From Actinomycetota bacterium (GTDB lineage: Bacteria > Actinomycetota > Nitriliruptoria > Euzebyales > JAHELV01): a DNA stretch of 35,364 nucleotides. Shown piece after piece: positions 17,043-25,168 of this stretch (within the stretch, counting starts at the first letter, position 1; each line of letters opens with the position of its first letter). The notes under the pieces are model-generated. The model was not told the origin of the DNA. It worked only from the letters and a program-made list of their open reading frames with translations, and made no database searches. The translations under genes and the position numbers were made by a program. The DNA is taken from NCBI GenBank assembly GCA_019347695.1, contig JAHWKT010000003.1:3448-38811 (forward strand), written 5' to 3'.

Positions 17043-17669
17043 GTGAAACTCGGAGTCGTGCTCGACCTGGACGGGACGCTGGTCGATTCCGTCTACCACC
17101 ATGTGCTGGCGTGGGACCGAGCGCTGACCGCGTGCGGGCACGCGGTGCCGCTGGCAGACATCCACCGCGGTATCGGCATCGGCGGCAGCCGGTTGGTCAC
17201 CTGGCTGCTCGGCAGGCCGCCCGACAAGCTCGACACGATCTCCGACGAACACGAGCGCCTCTTCCTCGAGCAGCGCGACCGGCTCCGCGCGACGTCGGGT
17301 GCGACCGCACTCCTCGACGACCTCCGGCGACGGAACGTACCGACGGTCATCGCGACCTCAGCGGAGTCGTCCGTGCGCGCCGCACTGATGGCCGCACTCG
17401 GCGAACCCGATATCCCGACGACGGACGCCGATGCGGTCGGTGACTCCAAGCCCGCGGCCAACCTGCTGCTGGCCGCGTGTGATCAGCTCGACGTCGAGCC
17501 AGCCCACGCCGTGCTGATCGGGGACAGTCCATGGGATGTCGCGGCGGCCCGACGGGTGGGGATGCAGATGATCTCCGTGCGCACCGGAGGCTTCGGTGAT
17601 AGCGCGTTGGCAGATCGGGGACCCACGACCGTGGTCGACGCGCCGATCAACCTGATCGGAACGCTCTAG
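17043..17669 (+). CDS. HAD-family hydrolase (phosphoglycolate phosphatase-like)
   Basis: A 208-residue haloacid dehalogenase-fold phosphatase. Motif I is DLDGTLVDS (Asp8 nucleophile, Asp10), motif II the threonine in IATSAESS (about residue 104), motif III the lysine in GDSKPA (about 138), and motif IV LIGDSPWDVAAARR (about 159). The helical cap (residues 15-80) is the C1 type of beta-phosphoglucomutase and phosphoglycolate phosphatase relatives. GTG 17043 has GGAG 6 bases upstream. It is divergent from the ThDP enzyme and runs into the ASRT-like gene. The physiological phosphate ester is unknown. Confidence 0.9.
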   Translation: MKLGVVLDLDGTLVDSVYHHVLAWDRALTACGHAVPLADIHRGIGIGGSRLVTWLLGRPPDKLDTISDEHERLFLEQRDRLRATSGATALLDDLRRRNVPTVIATSAESSVRAALMAALGEPDIPTTDADAVGDSKPAANLLLAACDQLDVEPAHAVLIGDSPWDVAAARRVGMQMISVRTGGFGDSALADRGPTTVVDAPINLIGTL

Positions 17670-17746
17670 CGCACGTACGCGCCCGGTGGTCCTGACCGAC
17701 CGCGTGTCACAGATCCGACCGCAGGCAGCGACGAGGAGGACCATCC

Positions 17747-18118
17747 ATGGAACCGCTAGGCAGGCGCCGCTGGGCCATCGCCGAAGGCTACATCCCAGGC
17801 TGGAGCAACGGGCCGGAACCGCAGATGACCAGCCACGAGTCGGCGTGCATCCTCAACCCCGCCGACGAGGACGCGTCGATCGAGCTGACCGTCCTCTTCT
17901 CCGACCGGGAACCCGCGGGCCCCTACTGCATGACCGTGGCCGCCAGGCGGACGCTGCACCTGCGGTTCAATCAGCTCGATGACCCCGAGCCGATCCCGGC
18001 CGACACCGACTACGCCAGCGTCATCGAGTCGTCGGTACCGGTCGTCGTTCAGCACACCCGCCTCGACTCGCGCCAGGCCGAGAACGCGGTGCTGTCGACG
18101 ATCGCCTACGCCGAGTGA
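17747..18118 (+). CDS. Anabaena sensory rhodopsin transducer (ASRT) family protein
   Basis: A 123-residue protein that strongly resembles the Anabaena sensory rhodopsin transducer family: RRRWAIAEGYIPGWSNGPEPQ near the start, SHESACILNPADEDA, VVVQHTRLDSRQAENAVLSTIAYA at the end. AGGAGG lies 6 bases before the ATG. In Anabaena the homologue interacts with a photoreceptor, but the fold is a tetrameric beta-sandwich that has been proposed to bind small molecules, possibly carbohydrates. No rhodopsin gene is present here. Its neighbours are a HAD phosphatase, a PoxB-like enzyme and an acid-sugar-dehydratase-like enzyme, which favours a metabolite-sensing role over light signalling. Its end overlaps the convergent zinc-ribbon ORF by 13 bases. 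Confidence 0.9.
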   Translation: MEPLGRRRWAIAEGYIPGWSNGPEPQMTSHESACILNPADEDASIELTVLFSDREPAGPYCMTVAARRTLHLRFNQLDDPEPIPADTDYASVIESSVPVVVQHTRLDSRQAENAVLSTIAYAE

Positions 18119-18279
18119 GCGCGCCGCGGGCCTGACCGTTCGCGACGGGTCCGGTTCTCGATGCGTATGGGCTCCGTACCGCATGTGGGGCAGTCCCACG
18201 GCTCGGTCACGTCGGTCGGGCACCCGAACCACCGATCGCAGCGTTCGCAGTATCCCCAGAGATTGTGGTCGTCCAGCAT
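18106..18279 (-). CDS. Small zinc-ribbon protein
   Basis: A 57-residue ORF, MLDDHNLWGYCERCDRWFGC, continuing to DCPTCGTEP and a very basic tail. The CxxC...CxxC arrangement (CERC, CPTC, plus one further Cys) is a rubredoxin-like or zinc-ribbon knuckle. AGGGG about 8 bases upstream could serve translation. It lies immediately after the debris of the LLM gene and in the frame of that gene's first part, so it might be a fused remnant. The ribbon itself is intact. Confidence 0.55.
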   Translation of the reverse strand: MLDDHNLWGYCERCDRWFGCPTDVTEPWDCPTCGTEPIRIENRTRRERSGPRRAHSA

Positions 18280-18299
18280 CCTCGTGACCCCTGTGACTT

Positions 18300-18933
18300 G
18301 ATTGGCGGGTCGAGGTCCTGGAGCCGCATGCGGTTTGCGAGTATGGGATGTGCCCACGGGCCAACTGCACAAACATCGCCGATGCGCGCGGCCAACGAGA
18401 TCGCCTCGGGGCCAAACGCCGACACGTTGCACCTCGGGCGGCTGCTCGGGCAGCGTGTAGAGCCGCGCGTTGTCGACGACATAGTGACGCCCCTGGTGTG
18501 TCACGAGATCACCCGTCCACAGCGTGCGCGTCACCTCGACGGCCTCCTCGAGCATCTGCAGCCGGATGTCGACCGACGGCCACACGTCACCCAGGATGTG
18601 CTCGTTGAGCTTCTCGCCGCCGCCGACGCCCAGCCGGAACCGACCCTCGGTGGCGACGGCAGCCGTGGCGGCGGCCTGGGCGATGATCGCCGGGTGGATC
18701 CGGACCGTCGGACACGTCACGGCCGTGGTGATGCGCAGCTGCGTGGTCGCCGCGATGCCGCCGATCGGCGTCCAGACGAACGGGCTCTGGCCCTGCGCGT
18801 CGGTCCACGGATGGAAGTGGTCGGAGATCCACACCGACAAGAACCCGCTGGCCGCGGCCTGCTAGGCGATGTCGACCAACGCCCGGGGACCCTGCTCCTC
18901 CGTCGCCAGGAAGTACCCGAACTCCGCCATCAT
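18300..18933 (-). pseudogene. Dead F420/FMN-type luciferase-like monooxygenase (LLM)
   Basis: The start is good (GGAG before ATG 18933; MMAEFGYFLATEEQGPRALV), but codon 24 is TAG (18862-18864), followed in the same frame by QAAASGFLSVWISDHFHPW and the core AVTCPTVRIHPAIIAQAAATA, GRFRLGVGGGEKLNEH and LYTLPEQPPEV. Near 18428 the frame shifts by one base: the continuation VSAFGPEAISLAARIGD is in another frame. The sequence then loses similarity; the C-terminal third of a roughly 320-residue LLM protein is absent. LLM proteins with the WISDHFHPW motif are F420-dependent dehydrogenase relatives. Three independent lesions make real inactivation likely. A second start at 18840 could in principle make an internal fragment. 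Confidence 0.8.
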
Positions 18934-19052
18934 GTCTCCGTTCGAACGAGATCGGTGATCACCGGGAGTCCGTCGGTTCCCGACGACGCGCAGCACAAAC
19001 CGGGCCGACTCATCGGCATGACCATGGCGTGACAGGGAACGGAAAGCGCTGC

Positions 19053-20318
19053 ATGAGTTTCTGGCGTAACCCGTCGCTGCGCAGACCCGCGATCACCGGT
19101 GTCGTAGGCCTCCTCCTGGCGGTCGTGACCCTGCGGCTCGACGCGGCGTTGCCATCCGGCTGGTTGTTCGGCCTGCAGCCGCCCGTCGCCGGCACACGGG
19201 CCGTGCTGGGCGCGGTGCTCAGCTCGATCATCACCGTCAGCGCACTGGTGTTCTGGGTCCGCGGCATGTTCGTGCAACTGTCGGCCGGTCAGTTCTCCTC
19301 GCGCGTGCTCCGCTGGTACCTCGCGGACAACTACCAGCAGCGAGTGCTGGACTTCCTGGTAGGCGTGTTCGGCTACGTGACGGGCGTGACGCTCACGCTC
19401 GGCGGTAGCCCCACCGCACCGGCGCTGAGCACGGTCGTCGCCGTGAGCCTGTCACTGTGCGCGCTGATCGTCGTGATCGTCACCATCACCGACAGCGCAC
19501 GGGCCACAGAGCTGACCGGGGTCATGGCGCAGATCGCCGAGCGGACCATCGGCGCGGTCCGCGACGCGCATCCCGAGCGTGGAAAGGGGATCACCCGCCG
19601 CTCAGACAGCAGCGCAGGCGATGCCACGCGGTCAGGCGATCGGCTTCTCGTGCACGCGCCAGCGTCGGGATGGGTGGGCCACATCGACGACGCACGCCTC
19701 GCGGCCACGCTGCCCGCGAACACGACGGTACGGATCTGGACACGCGCCGGCACGTTCGTCGTGCGTGACAGCATCGTCGGCGATGTCGAGCCCGGTGGTG
19801 ATGTCGATCCATCCGCAGTCGGCAACGCGCTCGACATCGGCCGCACCCGCGACGTCGCCAACGACGTCGAGCTCGGGATGCGGGAACTCATCGACATCGC
19901 GCTGCAGGCGTTGGCCGTGGGCACGCGCGACACCACCAGTGGCTACGAGGCGATCAACTACCTCGCCTTTGTCGTGCACGAGATCCTGCTGCGCGACCTC
20001 CCGGACGACGTGTACGTCGGACACGATGGCCGACGAGTCGTGCGCATGGCCGAGCTGACGTACGAGGACTACGTGAACACCGCCTTCGATCAGATCCGCC
20101 TGTCCGGCGCCGGCTATCCGGCGATCGCCTCGGCGCTGCTCACCGCGCTGCGCATGCTGGCCGACGCCGTCGCCCAGACCGACCTGCCGGAACGGCTCGA
20201 TCCGCTGCAGCGCCAGATCGACCTCGTGCTCGACCGCCTCGAGCAGGCTGACCTCCCGCAGCACGATCGTCAGCACATCGACGGCGACGTGGTCGCGTGG
20301 CGCAAGCCTGCCGAGTAG
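19053..20318 (+). CDS. DUF2254 membrane protein
   Basis: A 421-residue DUF2254 protein with four N-terminal membrane helices (about 15-30, 55-75, 105-125 and 135-155) and a large soluble C-terminal part. The soluble part carries the family's SGWVGHIDD (about 205-213), VWTRAGTFV-like and IGRTRDVANDVELGMRELIDIALQAL (about 275-300) segments. Function is unknown. ATG 19053 is preferred because it is followed by SFWRNPSLRRPAI, the usual beginning, with GGAAAG upstream; GTG 19029 would add 8 residues. It is separated by 119 bases from the dead LLM gene, which points the other way. Confidence 0.83.
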   Translation: MSFWRNPSLRRPAITGVVGLLLAVVTLRLDAALPSGWLFGLQPPVAGTRAVLGAVLSSIITVSALVFWVRGMFVQLSAGQFSSRVLRWYLADNYQQRVLDFLVGVFGYVTGVTLTLGGSPTAPALSTVVAVSLSLCALIVVIVTITDSARATELTGVMAQIAERTIGAVRDAHPERGKGITRRSDSSAGDATRSGDRLLVHAPASGWVGHIDDARLAATLPANTTVRIWTRAGTFVVRDSIVGDVEPGGDVDPSAVGNALDIGRTRDVANDVELGMRELIDIALQALAVGTRDTTSGYEAINYLAFVVHEILLRDLPDDVYVGHDGRRVVRMAELTYEDYVNTAFDQIRLSGAGYPAIASALLTALRMLADAVAQTDLPERLDPLQRQIDLVLDRLEQADLPQHDRQHIDGDVVAWRKPAE

Positions 20319-20479
20319 GAGCTCGGGCCGGTAGTGGGCTCGATCAGGCAGTCCGCCACCGCCACGGCCCGTACCACCGCCCGCCGTACAGGTCCGTCGA
20401 TGATCCGTGTCTCTGCGTCCACGTCTCGGGCATGCTGCGCGGCACGACGAACAGCTGAGCCGAGAACACAGGAGCCGAC

Positions 20480-20638
20480 ATGAGCGATCCACAGCAACCC
20501 GAGGACGACACCGGCGGCGGCGGGCCACGAGAGGAGTCCGATGCCACCAGCGAGGCCGACGCTGGTCTCACCGGCGATGAAGGTGTAGGGACGGCCCAGC
20601 CGGCGATCGCGCATGACGACGATCCCGACGATGACTGA
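20480..20638 (+). CDS. Small very acidic protein
   Basis: A 52-codon ORF behind AGGAG (5 bases before ATG), encoding MSDPQQPEDDTGGGG...PREESDATSEADAGL...AHDDDPDDD. It has no hydrophobic core and is probably disordered, with a very low predicted pI. GC-rich third positions (about 70%) are compatible with coding. The opposite strand also has an open frame here with a membrane-like composition but no ribosome binding site. I do not recognise the family. Confidence 0.5.
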   Translation: MSDPQQPEDDTGGGGPREESDATSEADAGLTGDEGVGTAQPAIAHDDDPDDD

Positions 20639-20679
20639 CCGCCGCCTGTCAAGGCCAAGCCCCGACCGTCAGCCGACGA

Positions 20680-20725
20680 GTCTGACGTCTGTACAGGACG
20701 TGCGAGGTGACCCTCGTCTGACGTC
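20680..20725 (+). promoter_or_regulatory. Operator-like repeats upstream of the FAD/Fe-S gene
   Basis: Two identical 10-mers, GTCTGACGTC (20680-20689 and 20716-20725; period 36), flank a perfect inverted repeat CGAGG-TGAC-CCTCG (20703-20716). This arrangement sits about 100 bases before the FAD/Fe-S oxidoreductase start and looks like a multi-site repressor region. The period of 36 is not an exact multiple of the helix turn. A 16-codon ORF with AAGGGAGG (20742-20792) follows and could be a leader. The binding protein cannot be named. Confidence 0.4.
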
Positions 20726-20828
20726 CACGAAGGGAGGCAGGATGGGCGACGCTGAGCTGCCGCGGAGCACACTGGCGAGCGTTGCCCACTGACCGACCAG
20801 GTACCACCGTGCTGCGGACTGGAGCATC

Positions 20829-23800
20829 ATGTCCACCCTGTCATCACGACCACCACGGGACCGCAGAACGGTGACCGTGCCGAGCAAGCCGGTGCCGTCG
20901 GCGGCGACCGGCATGGTCGGCTCGACCGATGTCGACGCCGAGGGGCTGCAGCGCGATCTCACCGCTGCGATCGACGGAGAGGTGCGCTTCGACCGGTCGG
21001 CGCTGGGCCTGTACGCGACTGACGCGTCGAACTTCCGGCAGGTGCCGATCGGCGTGGTGATCCCCAGGACCCTCGACGACGCGGTCGAAACCCACCGCAT
21101 CTGCCGGGCGTACGGAGCGCCGATCCTCAGCCGCGGCGGCGGAACAAGCCTGTCGGGCGAGACCGTCAACTACGCGGTGGTGATCGACCACTCCAAGTAC
21201 CTGACCGACATCGGCGAGCCCGACGCCGACCACCGGTTGGTCACCGTGCAGAACGGGGCGATCAACGAGCAGGTCAACGAGAAGACCGGCAAGGCCAACC
21301 TGGTGTTCGGACCGGATCCGTCGTCGCACTCGCGGTGCACGATCGGCGGCAACGTCGGCAACAACTCGTGCGGCATCCACTCGGTGCAGGCGCACCTGTA
21401 CGGACCGGGCCCGCGAACGTCGGACAACATCCACTCGCTCGACATCGTGACCTACGACGGCATCCGCATGACCGTCGGCGAGACCAGCGACGACGAGTAC
21501 GAGCGGATCGTCGCCGACGGCGGCCGGCGCGCCGAGATCTACCGGGCGCTGCGCGACCTGCGCGATCGCTACGCCGATCTGATCCGCGAGCGCTATCAGC
21601 CGGTCGACCGGCTGCCGCGGCGAGTGTCGGGCTACAACCTCGACGAACTGCTCCCCGAGAAGAGCTTCAACGTCGCGCGTGCGTTGGTCGGTACCGAGGG
21701 CACGTGCGTCACGGTGCTCGAAGCGACGCTGATGCTGACCCCGGCGCTCCTCGAGCGGGTGACCGTGGTGGTCGCCTGTCCGAACATCGCCGACGCCGGC
21801 GACTTCGTGCCGGAGATCATGGCCGGCTTCCGACCGATCGGGTTGGAAGGGATCGACCACCGGCTGTTCGAGGACCAGTGGCAGGAGCACATGCACCGCG
21901 GCGGGCTGCGGGCCCTGCCAGGCAAGGGCGAGAACGCATGGTTGCTCGTCCAGTTCGGCGCCGATGACGCCGACGACGCCCACGGACAAGCCTACGAATT
22001 CGCCGACTGGCTGCGCGACCGCGAGTTCACCGACGACATGTTCACCGTGTACGACAGCGCGCAGCTCGGCGGCGAGTCCGGTCAGATCTGGGGCATCCGC
22101 GAGGGTGGCCTCGGTGCCACCGCGTTCCCACCCGACGGCCGCGACCACTGGCCGGGATGGGAGGACTCCGCGGTGCCGCCGGAGTCCGTCGGCCCCTACA
22201 TCCGCGACCTGCAGCAGCTCTACGCCGACCACGGGCTGCGCGGCGCCATGTACGGCCACCTCGGTGAGGGCTGCGTCCACTCACGCATCTCGTTCGACCT
22301 GCGCCACACCGACGGCATCCGCACCTACCGCGCCTTCATGGAGGCGGCCGCCGACCTCGTGGTGTCCTACGGCGGCACGTTGTCCGGTGAGCACGGCGAC
22401 GGTCAGCAGCGCGCCGAGCTACTGAGCAAGCAGTTCGGGCCCGAGCTCGTCCAGGCCATGCGGGAGTTCAAGGCGATCTGGGATCCCGAGTGGAAGATGA
22501 ACCCGGGCAAGGTCGTCGATCCCTACAAGATGGACGAGGACCTCAAGCTCGGCGTCGACTACAACCCCCACGCCCGGCTTCCGCTCGCGAACACCACGGT
22601 CAGGTTCGCCTACCCCGAGGACGACGGGGATTTCGCCCACGCCACGTTGCGCTGTGTGGGCGTCGGCAAGTGCCGCAATCCTGACGGCGCGCCCACCATG
22701 TGCCCGAGCTACATGGTCACGCGCGAGGAGGAGCACTCCACCCGTGGGCGGGCGCGGCTGCTGTTCGAGATGCTGCAGGGGGATGTCGTCACCGACGGCT
22801 GGCAGAGCACGGAGGTCTACGACGCGCTCGACCTGTGCCTGGCGTGCAAGGGCTGCACCAACGACTGCCCCGTCAACGTCGACATGCCGACGTACAAGGC
22901 CGAGTTCCTCTACCACCACTACAAGAGCTCGAAGCGCTGGCGTGGGCGCTACATGTACGCCTTCGGCTTCATCGACCAGGCGGCGCGGCTCGCCTCCCTC
23001 GTGCCGGGCGTCGTCAACGCGCTGACGCAGTACCAGCCGTTCGCGAGCCTGGCCAAGCGCATCGCCGGCATCGATCCCCAGCGCCAGCTGCCCACCTTCG
23101 CGCCGCTGACGTTGCAACAGTGGTTCGCCCAGCGAGGCGGCACCGTCAACCCCGACGGACCGCGCGTGATCCTGTGGCCCGACACCTTCAACAACTACCT
23201 GCACACCGACGTCGGTGTCGCGTGCGTCGAGGTGCTGGAGGATGCGGGGTGGCAGGTCGTCATGCCCGACGCGCACGTGTGCTGCGGCCGGCCGCTGTAT
23301 GACTACGGGTTCCTCGACGTCGCCGAGCGCTACCTGCGACGCACCATCGCCCAGCTACGCGACGACATCCGCACGGGCACGCCGGTCGTCGGCATGGAGC
23401 CCAGCTGTCTGGCGGTCTTCCGCGACGAACTGGGCAAGCTGCTGCCACACGACGAGGATGCACAACGACTGCGCCGCAACGCCTACCACTTCGCCGAGTT
23501 CTTGGACGCCCACGACATCGACCTGCCGACCTTCGACCGCGACGCGCTCGTGTGGACCCACTGCCATCACCGCGCCACCGGCGGGAGCGGACCCGAGCAG
23601 CAGGTGCTCGGCGACCGGATCGGCATGGACGTGACCGAGGTGTCGGGCGGCTGCTGCGGACTCGCCGGATCATGGGGGTTCGAGCAGGGCAAGTACGACA
23701 TCTCGATGGACTGCGGCGAGCAGGCGCTGCTGCCGGCGGTGCGCGACGCCGACGCGGACACCGTCATAGTCGCCGACGGGTTCTCGTGCAAGACGCAGAT

Positions 23801-24017
23801 CGAACAGGCCGGCACGGGCCGCCGCGCGCTGCACGTCGCTGAGGTCATCAAGCTCGCCCGTCACGCCGAGGGCGACGAACATGGACGCCTGCCGGAGGAC
23901 CGGTCAGAGGTCGGTCAGCGGCCGCAACCGGGATGGAGACGCCGTGTCGCGCGCGGCGCGTCGGTGGCCGGTACCGTCGTAGCCATCGCGGCGCTGCCAC
24001 GACTCGCGCGGCGTTGA
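20829..24017 (+). CDS. FAD- and Fe-S-containing oxidoreductase (lactate/glycolate oxidase-like fusion)
   Basis: A 1062-residue fusion of a GlcD-like FAD domain with a GlpC/LldE-like iron-sulphur part. The PCMH FAD-binding motifs are SRGGGTSLSGE (about 100), GGNVGNNSCG (about 175) and GTEGTCV (about 290). The C-terminal FAD domain has GHLGEGCVH and SGEHGDGQ. Two 4Fe-4S clusters follow, CVGVGKC...MCPSY from residue 609 and CLACKGCTNDCP from 670, then two cysteine-rich CCG-type motifs (CCGRPLYDYG and GGCCGLAGSWG). Such fusions oxidise D-2-hydroxyacids (D-lactate, glycolate, 2-hydroxyglutarate) and reduce quinone or another membrane acceptor; the acid is not determinable. The end is a basic, hydrophobic tail, RRRVARGASVAGTVVAIAALPRLARR. 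ATG 20829 has GGAG 4 bases upstream. Upstream lie operator-like repeats. Confidence 0.9.
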   Translation: MSTLSSRPPRDRRTVTVPSKPVPSAATGMVGSTDVDAEGLQRDLTAAIDGEVRFDRSALGLYATDASNFRQVPIGVVIPRTLDDAVETHRICRAYGAPILSRGGGTSLSGETVNYAVVIDHSKYLTDIGEPDADHRLVTVQNGAINEQVNEKTGKANLVFGPDPSSHSRCTIGGNVGNNSCGIHSVQAHLYGPGPRTSDNIHSLDIVTYDGIRMTVGETSDDEYERIVADGGRRAEIYRALRDLRDRYADLIRERYQPVDRLPRRVSGYNLDELLPEKSFNVARALVGTEGTCVTVLEATLMLTPALLERVTVVVACPNIADAGDFVPEIMAGFRPIGLEGIDHRLFEDQWQEHMHRGGLRALPGKGENAWLLVQFGADDADDAHGQAYEFADWLRDREFTDDMFTVYDSAQLGGESGQIWGIREGGLGATAFPPDGRDHWPGWEDSAVPPESVGPYIRDLQQLYADHGLRGAMYGHLGEGCVHSRISFDLRHTDGIRTYRAFMEAAADLVVSYGGTLSGEHGDGQQRAELLSKQFGPELVQAMREFKAIWDPEWKMNPGKVVDPYKMDEDLKLGVDYNPHARLPLANTTVRFAYPEDDGDFAHATLRCVGVGKCRNPDGAPTMCPSYMVTREEEHSTRGRARLLFEMLQGDVVTDGWQSTEVYDALDLCLACKGCTNDCPVNVDMPTYKAEFLYHHYKSSKRWRGRYMYAFGFIDQAARLASLVPGVVNALTQYQPFASLAKRIAGIDPQRQLPTFAPLTLQQWFAQRGGTVNPDGPRVILWPDTFNNYLHTDVGVACVEVLEDAGWQVVMPDAHVCCGRPLYDYGFLDVAERYLRRTIAQLRDDIRTGTPVVGMEPSCLAVFRDELGKLLPHDEDAQRLRRNAYHFAEFLDAHDIDLPTFDRDALVWTHCHHRATGGSGPEQQVLGDRIGMDVTEVSGGCCGLAGSWGFEQGKYDISMDCGEQALLPAVRDADADTVIVADGFSCKTQIEQAGTGRRALHVAEVIKLARHAEGDEHGRLPEDRSEVGQRPQPGWRRRVARGASVAGTVVAIAALPRLARR

Positions 24018-24089
24018 TCGACCGCCGCGCGACGGTGCAGCGCATTCGGGACGGCCGCGCGGACCTCGATGCCGACCTGGTCTGAGGGA

Positions 24090-24476
24090 TCAGCGATCGC
24101 GCCCGCCGGCCAGCAAGCCGTCGAGCGCGTCGGGCAGATCCAGCGACATCGTCACGAACTCGCCGCCGGTGACGGCCTCGCGCAGCACGCCGACGACCGC
24201 ACGCGCATGGACCTCGGACGAGCCGTCGTCGATGCCCGCCAGCTCCGCGACCCGCACGAGGAACGTGTCATGGTCGTAGATGGTCGTCTGCTCCGCGGAC
24301 TCTCGGACCGTGTCGGCGAGCTCTCGCGGCAGCTGGGCGGCGAGGTCGTGCGCCTCGTCGGCCGACAACGCCTCGCCGAGCACTCGTAGCGTCACAATCG
24401 TCGAGCGCCGCGCCTGCTCGCGATCGACGTTGCCGAGACGCTCGTGCACCCGGTCCACGAACTCGTCGGTCTGCAT
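24090..24476 (-). CDS. DUF2267 protein
   Basis: A 128-residue DUF2267 protein: MQTDEFVDRVHERLGN, RSTIVTLRVLGEALSADEAHDLAAQLPREL and the C-terminal EVHARAVVGVLREAVTGGEF are typical of this all-helical family. It lacks catalytic residues and its function is unknown. GAGGAGAGCAG precedes the ATG. It converges on the FAD/Fe-S gene. Confidence 0.87.
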   Translation of the reverse strand: MQTDEFVDRVHERLGNVDREQARRSTIVTLRVLGEALSADEAHDLAAQLPRELADTVRESAEQTTIYDHDTFLVRVAELAGIDDGSSEVHARAVVGVLREAVTGGEFVTMSLDLPDALDGLLAGGRDR

Positions 24477-24639
24477 CTGCTCTCCTCATCTTGTCTGTGC
24501 CGTTCGGTCTTCCCGGTGATGACGGGGACATGCGTCACGCGCGGTGACGCGCGTCCACCGGTGACGGCACGTGGTGGCGATGTATGTGCGGCGACGACGC
24601 GGGAAGGACCGCCACGACCACGACATGACAGGAGTGACC

Positions 24640-24786
24640 CACGGCCCCGGTACCTGTTGATCGCCAACGAGACGCTGGGTGGCCAGAACCTCCTCGACGC
24701 GCTCGAAAGACGGATCGACGGTGACATCAGCTTCCACGGAGGGCGCCTTCGACGAGATCATCGTCTCGACGCCGCCGCCCGGTGGG
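24640..24786 (+). pseudogene. Remnant of a small conserved gene, fused to permease debris
   Basis: One frame encodes RYLLIANETLGGQNLLDALE, which resembles the N-terminus of small actinobacterial proteins that I recall as ANQTLGG-type, function unknown. The sequence then jumps to a shifted frame that encodes EGAFDEIIVSTPPPG, resembling the C-terminal part of the same family. The residues between them are missing. No start with a ribosome binding site precedes it in frame. The rest runs directly into a permease fragment. Confidence 0.5.
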
Positions 24787-24789
24787 TCC

Positions 24790-25078
24790 TACCTTCCCGG
24801 TGATCGGCAGCGGCGCGCCGATCGAGCTCGTCGGCAACCTGGCGAGCCTGTCCTTCCCGCTGTCGTTCGTGTTGGTCAACGTCGCAGTGAGCAAGCTCCG
24901 CCGCGACGAGCCGGACCGTGACCGGATGTTTCGGGTGCCGTTGTTCCCCGCTCCGCCGGTGATCGGCGCGGTGGTGTCGCTCGGGCTCGCGGCGTTCATC
25001 CCGCTGCGGGTCTGGGTCACAGCCGTCGGCTGGGTTGTGCTCGGCATCGGTGTGCACGTGGCGATGCGACGCGCCTGA
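24790..25078 (+). pseudogene. C-terminal fragment of an APC-family amino acid permease
   Basis: The frame encodes a fragment of about 90 residues, starting near IELVGNLASLSFPLSFVLVNVAV, then LRRDEPDRDRMFRVPLFP and two closing helices (VVSLGLAAFIPLRVWVTAVGWVVLG). It ends normally at a stop after MRRA. This is the end of an APC-type transporter; the ten or so N-terminal helices are absent, and the preceding 150 bases belong to another gene remnant. A GTG at 24782 could start it, but a two-helix permease would not be functional. It is evidence of a deletion joining two genes. Confidence 0.65.
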
Positions 25079-25168
25079 GGTGAGTACGAGCCGACGTCGC
25101 ACCGTCACGGTTGCGTCCGATGGAGCGCGTCGACGACAGTGCGGGGACTGGTCGCAAGGAGGCAGCGG

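Noticed and set aside
20270-20614. A minus-strand open frame with a membrane-like stretch opposite the small acidic ORF
   Set aside because: It lacks a ribosome binding site and overlaps the end of the DUF2254 gene; the plus-strand ORF has AGGAG. Kept as the alternative reading.
20844-22280. A long minus-strand open frame (about 478 codons) opposite the FAD/Fe-S gene
   Set aside because: It is antisense to a well-conserved oxidoreductase, is rich in Arg, Val and Asp as expected from mirrored GC-rich codons, and has no ribosome binding site or domain.
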